Origin: Panacagrimonas sp052386745
GTDB lineage: Bacteria > Pseudomonadota > Gammaproteobacteria > Nevskiales > Nevskiaceae
Direction: 5' to 3'
DNA: 64,000 bases
Assembly: GCA_052386745.1 (NCBI GenBank)
Contig: JBQTJW010000039.1
Location: 1-64,000, forward strand
In this document: in pieces, positions 58,355 through 64,000 of the stretch
Layout: every line of letters begins with the position of its first letter
How positions within the stretch are numbered: position 1 is the first letter of the stretch
Program-made: the position numbers and the translations under genes
Notes under the pieces: model-generated
What the model was told of the DNA's origin: nothing
The model's input: only the letters and a program-made list of their open reading frames with translations
Databases searched by the model: none

Positions 58355-60190
58355 ATGCGCCACGCCTGCCGAATCGTCCTGATCCTGCTGCTGGCGCAGG
58401 GCGGCGCGCAGGCGGCCATTGCGCCGGAACAGGCCGCCCGGCTGGGCAAGGACCTGACCCTGGTCGGGGCCGAGCGCGCCGGCAACGCCCACGGCACCAT
58501 ACCCCCCTGGGTAGGACGCGAGGCGTTTGCGCCCGACATGCTCAAGCTCAAGCGCGCCGACTTGGAAGCCCTGCGCACGCGGCTGGTAAACGACATCCAG
58601 GGCATGATCGGCAACCCCGCCGTGGTCAGCGACATCCTGGTGCAGGCGCAGGCCATCATGGACGCGCAGCCGGCCAAGGCCGATCGCGTCATCGGCGTGG
58701 TCAAGGCGATGCTGTCCAGCGACCCTGCGCTCAAGGCCGATTTCGACAGGGTGCTCGCCAGCCGCGGCGGCAAGAGCGTGGGCGGGCTGATGCAGCAGGT
58801 GCAGGCGCGCACGCTCCAGCTGCCGCAGATGAAGGACGACATCGTCGCCGTCATCACCGAGCTCAAGGCCAAAGAGGGCGCCAACTTCCTCTCGCGCATG
58901 GTGGCCGCGTTCGACATCGGCAAGGTGCTGGAGATCGTCAACCTGGTGGACGACCCCAAGACCCGCGTGCAGGCCAACTCGCTGGTCATGAAGTACATGC
59001 CCTCGTACGTGAAGGGCTTCCTGGAATACGGCGCGCCCGGCGCCAGCACCGTGCTCGACTCCACCCGGCCGCTGTACGTGATCACCCACGCCAACCTCGC
59101 CCAGTACGACAAGCAGCTGAGCGAAGGGCACAAGGCGCTGTTCAGGACCTACCCGGACTACCGGATGGTCGTCTACCCCACGTCGCGCAACGCATTCTTT
59201 CCGGACGAGATCAACGCGGCCACCGTGGCCAACGCCACGCGCGCCACGCTCAAGGGCACCGACGAGATCGACGGCGCGGAACTGGGCTTTCCCTTCCCCA
59301 TCCCGGCCACGGGCGTCGAGCCCATCTGGAACCACAAGCTCAAGTTCCGCGGCTCCGCGGTGCGGCGCTACAACAACCAGGCCATCGTCGGCGCCGACGG
59401 CCAGTACAAGATCACCAAGCTGCTGGAGGACGTGAAGTTCAAGTACGCCAACCTCAAGGAACCGGCCGCCATCCGCACCGGCGGGCTGTTCGCGTACTAC
59501 CTGCAGGAAGTGCTCTCGCCCCCGCGCTCCGCCGGCCAGGTGATCCTGGTCCATGAGACCGCAGGCGGCGCCAACATGACGCGAAACGCCTGGATCTACT
59601 CGCCGGGCCTGGGGCGCGTGTACCGCGCGCCCGACGTGGGTTACGACAACCCCTCCATCGGCTCGGACAACGAGCAGTTTAACGACCAGATCGACCAGTT
59701 CAACGGAGCACTGGACCGCTTCGACTGGCAGCTGGTCGGCAAGAAGGAACTGCTCATCCCCTACAACTCGTGGATGCTCAACAGCCCCACCTTCAAGTAC
59801 AAGGACATCATCCGCCCGGGGCACATCAACCAGGACCTGGCGCGCTACGAACTGCACCGCGTGTGGGTGGTGGAGGCCACGCTCAAGTCCGGGCGGCGCC
59901 ATGGCTTCGGCAAGCGCCGCTTCTACCTGGACGAGGACTCCTGGGCCATCGCCATCGTGGACTGCTACGACAACCACGGCGCACTGTGGAAGGTGCAGGA
60001 AGCGCACCTGCTCACCATCCCGTTCCTGCCCACCGTCACCGGCATCCCGGAGACGATCTACGACCTTCAGACCAAGCGCTACTTCGTCACCGCCCTGACC
60101 AACGAAGACGCGATCGCGGACTTTGAAGTGAGCTACGACGACGCCCGCTTCACGCCCGCGGCGTTGCAGAAGAAGGCGCGCACGAAATGA
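58355..60190 (+). CDS. DUF1329 family periplasmic protein with an extra internal domain
   Basis: The 611-residue protein has a signal peptide (about 1-20). The DUF1329 core is split: LVGAERAGNAHGTIPPWVG (about 37-54), then from about 237 PLYVITHANLAQYDKQLSEG, FPFPIPATGVEPIWNHKLKF and VFKY-like strands to the end. Typical DUF1329 proteins are about 450 residues. Here about 180 residues, mostly predicted helix with KLKRADLEALRTRLVND and VIGVVKAMLSSDPALKADF, stand where others have a short linker. DUF1329 is usually encoded next to DUF1302, as here, and may resemble LolA/LolB-type lipid carriers. That is family knowledge recalled, not shown here. Confidence 0.88.
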   Translation: MRHACRIVLILLLAQGGAQAAIAPEQAARLGKDLTLVGAERAGNAHGTIPPWVGREAFAPDMLKLKRADLEALRTRLVNDIQGMIGNPAVVSDILVQAQAIMDAQPAKADRVIGVVKAMLSSDPALKADFDRVLASRGGKSVGGLMQQVQARTLQLPQMKDDIVAVITELKAKEGANFLSRMVAAFDIGKVLEIVNLVDDPKTRVQANSLVMKYMPSYVKGFLEYGAPGASTVLDSTRPLYVITHANLAQYDKQLSEGHKALFRTYPDYRMVVYPTSRNAFFPDEINAATVANATRATLKGTDEIDGAELGFPFPIPATGVEPIWNHKLKFRGSAVRRYNNQAIVGADGQYKITKLLEDVKFKYANLKEPAAIRTGGLFAYYLQEVLSPPRSAGQVILVHETAGGANMTRNAWIYSPGLGRVYRAPDVGYDNPSIGSDNEQFNDQIDQFNGALDRFDWQLVGKKELLIPYNSWMLNSPTFKYKDIIRPGHINQDLARYELHRVWVVEATLKSGRRHGFGKRRFYLDEDSWAIAIVDCYDNHGALWKVQEAHLLTIPFLPTVTGIPETIYDLQTKRYFVTALTNEDAIADFEVSYDDARFTPAALQKKARTK

Positions 60191-60209
60191 ATCCAGGGAG
60201 AACCGCGTC

Positions 60210-61328
60210 GTGACACCAGACGGCCCATCGCCAACCACCCGGCACCCGGGAAAACAATCGACGCTGCCACGCATTCCGCGCGGCGCGGCGGCGCTTCTCG
60301 GCGCCATCTCGCTCGCCTGTGCCGCCAGCACCGCGCGCGCCGACGAGCCCGCCGCGGATGCGGCGCCCGAAGGCCCGCCGGAACAGGCGCAGGCCGCCCT
60401 GCCCGCACCCAAGGCCGAGCACAATCGCCTGCTCGACGTGGCGGTTGCCGGCTCGCGTCTGGTGGCGGTGGGCGAGCAGGGCGTGATCCTGATCTCGGAA
60501 GACGGCGCCAGGTGGCAGCAGGTGCCGTCCCCCTTCAACGGCATGCTCACGCGCCTGCGCTTCACCGACGAGCAGAACGGCTGGGCCCTGGGCTACGACG
60601 GCGCCATCCTGAACACCGCCGACGGCGGCAAGACCTGGACCTTGCGCCACTACGACCCCAAGGGTCGCGCCGTCTACGACCTGCTGTTCGTGGACGCGCA
60701 GCGCGGCATGGCCGTGGGCGCCTACGGCAGCTTCTTCGACACCACCGACGGCGGCCGGACCTGGACGCGTCGCGAGTTCGATCTCGCCGACCTGGACATG
60801 CACCTGAACACCGTCCTCAAGCTCGGCGATGGCTCGCTGTTCCTGGCCGGCGAGCGCGGACTCATGGCGCGCTCGGCCGACGCCGGCGCCACCTGGCAGG
60901 TGCTGGACTTCCCCTACGCCGGCTCCATCTTCGGCGCCATCGCCTCGGGCGAGAAGGGCGTGGTGGTGTACGGCATGCGCGGCAACGTGTTCGACGCACC
61001 GGACGTGTCCGCATGCACGACCATGGACATTGCCAACTGGGACCCCTACGCGCGCGAAAGCCAGGAGGCGCCGGACCGTGCCGCCGCCCTGGGCTGGCGT
61101 CACCTGGAAAACCCGGTGCGCGAAAGCCTGTTCGGCGCGGTGCCGGGGAACGGCGGCGCCGTCATCGTCGGCGTCAACGGCACGGCGGTGAAGCTCGACG
61201 CCGCGCACGGGGCGCTGGCGCGCGTCACCACGCCGGCCACGGAAACCCTGGCGCGCGTCGCCGTGTTCAAGGGCCGGCTGATCGGCGTCGGCCGCCGCGG
61301 CGTGCAGGACCTGGGAGCCGCACCATGA
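60210..61328 (+). CDS. Ycf48-like beta-propeller protein, exported
   Basis: This 372-residue protein has an N-terminal export signal (about 20-45, GAAALLGAISLACAASTARA) and a propeller built of the BNR/Ycf48 unit GxxGxxxxSxDGGxTW: EQGVILISEDGARWQQV, YDGAILNTADGGKTWTL, AYGSFFDTTDGGRTWTRR, ERGLMARSADAGATWQVL. Ycf48 assembles photosystem II in phototrophs; in other bacteria such proteins often sit beside RND transporters, as here. The start is GTG 60210 with CAGGGAG before it. The stop overlaps the RND start (ATGA), so it is likely the partner of that transporter. Confidence 0.86.
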   Translation: MTPDGPSPTTRHPGKQSTLPRIPRGAAALLGAISLACAASTARADEPAADAAPEGPPEQAQAALPAPKAEHNRLLDVAVAGSRLVAVGEQGVILISEDGARWQQVPSPFNGMLTRLRFTDEQNGWALGYDGAILNTADGGKTWTLRHYDPKGRAVYDLLFVDAQRGMAVGAYGSFFDTTDGGRTWTRREFDLADLDMHLNTVLKLGDGSLFLAGERGLMARSADAGATWQVLDFPYAGSIFGAIASGEKGVVVYGMRGNVFDAPDVSACTTMDIANWDPYARESQEAPDRAAALGWRHLENPVRESLFGAVPGNGGAVIVGVNGTAVKLDAAHGALARVTTPATETLARVAVFKGRLIGVGRRGVQDLGAAP

Positions 61329-63865
61329 GCGCCAGCACCACCTCCAACAGCATGACGCGGGCGATCCTGCGGTTCGTCGAGCCGGTGGTGTATGCCCGGC
61401 GCGGCCTCACGCTCGCCGTGCTGGTGCTGTGCACGATCTTCCTGGCCTGGAACGCGGCGCAGCTGCGGCCCAACGCCGGCTGGCTGAAGATGGTGCCCAA
61501 GGAACACCCGTACATGCAGACCTTCCTGCAGTACTACACCGACTTCGGCGGTGCCAACACGGTGCTGATCGCCCTGCACAACAAGAAGGGCGACATCTAC
61601 CAGCCGGAGTTCATGGAGACGCTGCGCAAGGCCTCCGACGATGCCTTCTTCATCCCCGGCGTGGACCGCTCGCGCGTCACCTCCATCTTCTCGCCCAGCA
61701 TCCTGTACATCGAGGTGGTGGAAGGGGGCCTGGCGGGCGAGAACGTGATTCCGTCGGTGTACGCGCCCACGCCGGAAATGATGGAACGAATCCGTCGCAA
61801 CGTGGCCAAGGCCAGCGTCATCGGCCGCCTGGTGTCGGGTGACCAGACCACGGCGCTCATCCAGCTCGAACTTCTGGAGCACGATCCCAAGGCCGGCACG
61901 GTGGACCAGATCGCCGAGGCCGCGCGCCCCCTGCCCGACCGCCTGCGCGACGCCTGGGCCGGCGGCGCCGACATCAAGGCACGGCTCCAGGCGGTGTCCG
62001 ACGTGCTCCTGCACCACGGCTCGCCGGAGAAGGGCCTGGACTACGTGAAGGTGGGCGACAAGCTGGAGGAAATCCGCGCCCGCTACGAGACTGCGGACAT
62101 CTCCGTGCACATCGTCGGCTTCGCCAAGGTGGTGGACGACATGACCAAGGCGAGCATGCAGGTGGCGGCGTTCTTCGTCATCGCGCTGCTGCTCATGGGC
62201 GCGCTGCTGTGGCTGTACATCGGCTCGGCATCGATGGCGCTGGTGGTGGTGAGCACCTCGATGGTGGCCTGCGTGTGGGAGCTGGGCCTGCTTAACCTGG
62301 TGGGCTACGGGCTGGACCCGTTCGCCATGCTGGTGCCGTTCCTCATCATGGCCGTGTCAGTGAGCCACGGCGTGCAGTTCGTGAGCTCCTGGGCCAACGA
62401 GATTTCCACCCGCGGCGCCAGCAGCTACCAGGCCTCGCTCGCCACGTTCCGCGCGCTGGCCATTCCCGGCGTGGTGGCGCTGCTCACCAACGTGGCCGGC
62501 TTTTCCACCATCTACCTGATCAACATCCAGGTGATCCGCGAGATGTCGGTGAACGCGGCCTTCGGCATGGTCGGCGTGATCATGGTCAACAAGATCCTCC
62601 TGCCGGCGGTGCTCTGCTACCTGCGCATCCCCAACGTGGACGACTTCTGCAAGGCCCAGCAGCTGCGCGAACGGCTGGGCGATGCGCTGTTCAAGAAGAT
62701 GGCCCTGCTCACCCGGCGCGGCCCCGCGGTGCTGGTGATCGCAGTGTGCGTGGCGCTGTCGATCTTCGGCGCCAGCCAGTACCACCTGGTGCAGATCGGC
62801 GACACCACCGAGGGCGTGCCCGAGCTGCGCCCGGACTCCCGCTTCAACCAGGACGCGCGCGCCATCGCCGCCAACTTCACCCTGGGCGTGGACCACCTGA
62901 AGATCATCGCCGAGTCCTTCGACGACGGCTGCATCGATTACCAGGTGGTGTCGGAAATCGACCGCTTCGCCTGGTACATGAAGAACCAGCCCGAGGTGCG
63001 CGACGTGCTCTCGCTGCTGGAGCTGGCCAAGATCGCGCACGCCGGCCTCAACGAGGGACGGCTGGATGCCGAGGTGCTGCCGCGCCAGCCGGAAACGCTG
63101 GCGCAGATCACCGCGCTGGTGCCCACCACCACCGGCTTTCTCAACAGCACGTGTTCTGCCGTGGCGCTGTTCATCTTCACGCGCGACCACAAGGCCCAGA
63201 CCATCACCGCGCTCACGGACGCGGTGAAGCGCTACACCGCGGAAATGCAGCGCGAGAAGCGCGTCCACCTGCGCCTCGCTTCCGGCAACATCGGCGTGAT
63301 GGCCGCCACCAACGAGGAGGTTCGGCGCAATGAACTGCCCGTGGTGGGCTGGGTGTACGCCGTCATCATCCTGTTCCTGTGGCTGTCGTTCCGCACGTTC
63401 TCGGGCGTGCTGTGCGTGATCCTGCCGCTGTCGATGGTGACGCTGCTGGGCTACGCGCTGATGGTGGCCATGGGCATCGGCCAGAAGGTCGCGACCTTGC
63501 CGGTGCTGGCCTTCGCCTGCGGCATCGGCGTGGACTACGGCATCTACAGCTACTCGGTGGTCGCCGCCGGCCTGCGCAAGGGCCTGTCGCTGGAGGAGGC
63601 CTACTACCAGAAGATGCGCTCCACCGGAAAAGCCACGCTGTTCACGGGCATTGGCCTGGCCACCGGCGTCGGCCTGTGGATGTTCTCGCAGCTCCAGTTC
63701 CAGCGCGACATGGGCGTGCTGCTGGTGTTTGGCTTCCTCACCAACATGGTGGGCGCCATCGTGGTGCTGCCGGCACTGGCGCACTTCCTGTCGAAGGAAG
63801 AACTCAAGCACGCCGGCAAGGACCTGACCGCGGGCGCCGACTCGGCGATGGACGAGAAGCCGTGA
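61325..63865 (+). CDS. RND superfamily (MMPL) inner-membrane transporter
   Basis: This 846-residue inner-membrane protein has the duplicated RND layout: membrane helix 1 (about 27-45), a periplasmic loop, helices 2-6 (about 270-440), helix 7 (about 460-480), a second loop, then helices 8-12 (about 670-835). Motif-like stretches are FLIMAVSVSHGVQFVSSW and LAFACGIGVDYGIYSYSVVA, the latter with the Asp seen in MMPL/SSD transporters. It resembles lipid and hydrophobic-compound exporters rather than drug pumps, and there is no fusion-protein partner. It is the last gene of the DUF1302-DUF1329-Ycf48-RND module. Confidence 0.92.
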   Translation: MSASTTSNSMTRAILRFVEPVVYARRGLTLAVLVLCTIFLAWNAAQLRPNAGWLKMVPKEHPYMQTFLQYYTDFGGANTVLIALHNKKGDIYQPEFMETLRKASDDAFFIPGVDRSRVTSIFSPSILYIEVVEGGLAGENVIPSVYAPTPEMMERIRRNVAKASVIGRLVSGDQTTALIQLELLEHDPKAGTVDQIAEAARPLPDRLRDAWAGGADIKARLQAVSDVLLHHGSPEKGLDYVKVGDKLEEIRARYETADISVHIVGFAKVVDDMTKASMQVAAFFVIALLLMGALLWLYIGSASMALVVVSTSMVACVWELGLLNLVGYGLDPFAMLVPFLIMAVSVSHGVQFVSSWANEISTRGASSYQASLATFRALAIPGVVALLTNVAGFSTIYLINIQVIREMSVNAAFGMVGVIMVNKILLPAVLCYLRIPNVDDFCKAQQLRERLGDALFKKMALLTRRGPAVLVIAVCVALSIFGASQYHLVQIGDTTEGVPELRPDSRFNQDARAIAANFTLGVDHLKIIAESFDDGCIDYQVVSEIDRFAWYMKNQPEVRDVLSLLELAKIAHAGLNEGRLDAEVLPRQPETLAQITALVPTTTGFLNSTCSAVALFIFTRDHKAQTITALTDAVKRYTAEMQREKRVHLRLASGNIGVMAATNEEVRRNELPVVGWVYAVIILFLWLSFRTFSGVLCVILPLSMVTLLGYALMVAMGIGQKVATLPVLAFACGIGVDYGIYSYSVVAAGLRKGLSLEEAYYQKMRSTGKATLFTGIGLATGVGLWMFSQLQFQRDMGVLLVFGFLTNMVGAIVVLPALAHFLSKEELKHAGKDLTAGADSAMDEKP

Positions 63866-64000
63866 GTGACCTTGCGCCGCCACGTGGGTGCCCGTGGGGC
63901 AAATGGTTCGACCAGCCCTCGCCGGCACGAGGACGGAGCTTGCCGAGCTGACCGGCGAGTGACCCGTCAAGGGGACTTCGGGGCCGTCCAAGGATTTGCG
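63866..64000. other. window end after the RND gene
   Basis: The last 135 bp contain no gene start or terminator that I can support. Any following gene would begin beyond the window. Confidence 0.6.

Noticed and set aside
56105..60565. Very long open frame of 1486 codons on the minus strand
   Set aside because: It runs antisense to the DUF1302, DUF1329 and Ycf48-like genes. Its product has no motif and a skewed His/Val/Arg-rich make-up, as expected from a GC-rich shadow frame.
62357..63991. 544-codon minus-strand frame across the RND gene
   Set aside because: It is a His/Val/Arg-rich shadow of the transporter frame with no motif or ribosome site.

Overview
The window looks like chromosome from a high-GC gammaproteobacterium, most likely of the Xanthomonadales (Lysobacterales) type. 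The main support is the gene order yebC-ruvCAB-ybgC-tolQRAB-pal-cpoB-queE-queC, the sigma-32 protein, the fused TreS-maltokinase and the uvrA/MFS divergence. The order-level placement is inference from gene content. No rRNA is present.

Layout. (1) 1-4.7 kb is a decayed integrative-element scar. It holds a complete IS5-type insertion sequence, a dead ISL3 transposase tail, integrase fragments, a LuxR-type HTH fragment and the tail of a SNF2-like helicase, and it ends at the 3' end of a tRNA-Val(GAC). (2) 4.9-9.0 kb carries uvrB, rpoH with a perfect CIRCE operator in its leader, and a family 2 glycosyltransferase. (3) 9.2-13.5 kb carries a sugar MFS permease overlapping a Tat-exported GH3 beta-glucosidase, then a DUF1134 (EipA-like) protein. 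(4) 13.6-17.4 kb holds a ShlB/FhaC-like outer-membrane transporter next to an exported protein made of about 25 sixteen-residue repeats. (5) 17.7-36.5 kb is an alpha-glucan/trehalose region: glgC-glgE-treS/mak in one operon and glgX-treZ-treY in another. Between them lie a zinc metallopeptidase gene and a three-gene two-component cluster on the opposite strand. (6) 36.7-43.6 kb carries a putative outer-membrane lipoprotein, a VOC protein, uvrA with an in-frame hairpin insertion, an MFS exporter and a membrane-anchored cytochrome c5. (7) 43.9-55.8 kb holds the queuosine, Tol-Pal and RuvABC genes, yebC, a YfaZ-like protein and lpdA, all on the minus strand. (8) 56.1-63.9 kb is a four-gene envelope module: DUF1302 beta-barrel, DUF1329 protein, Ycf48-like propeller and RND/MMPL transporter.

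How the genes fit together. GlgC makes ADP-glucose. TreS/Mak and GlgE turn trehalose through maltose-1-phosphate into alpha-glucan. GlgX, TreZ and TreY turn glucan back into trehalose and maltooligosaccharides. Together these make a nearly closed storage/osmolyte cycle, but no glgA, glgM or glgB lies in the window. Several overlapping starts and stops (ATGA, GTGA, TTGA) point to translational coupling within operons.

The most novel-looking items are the 16-residue-repeat protein with its transporter, the DUF1302-DUF1329-Ycf48-RND module with its enlarged DUF1329 protein, the CIRCE operator on rpoH, and the heptanucleotide hairpin inside uvrA.
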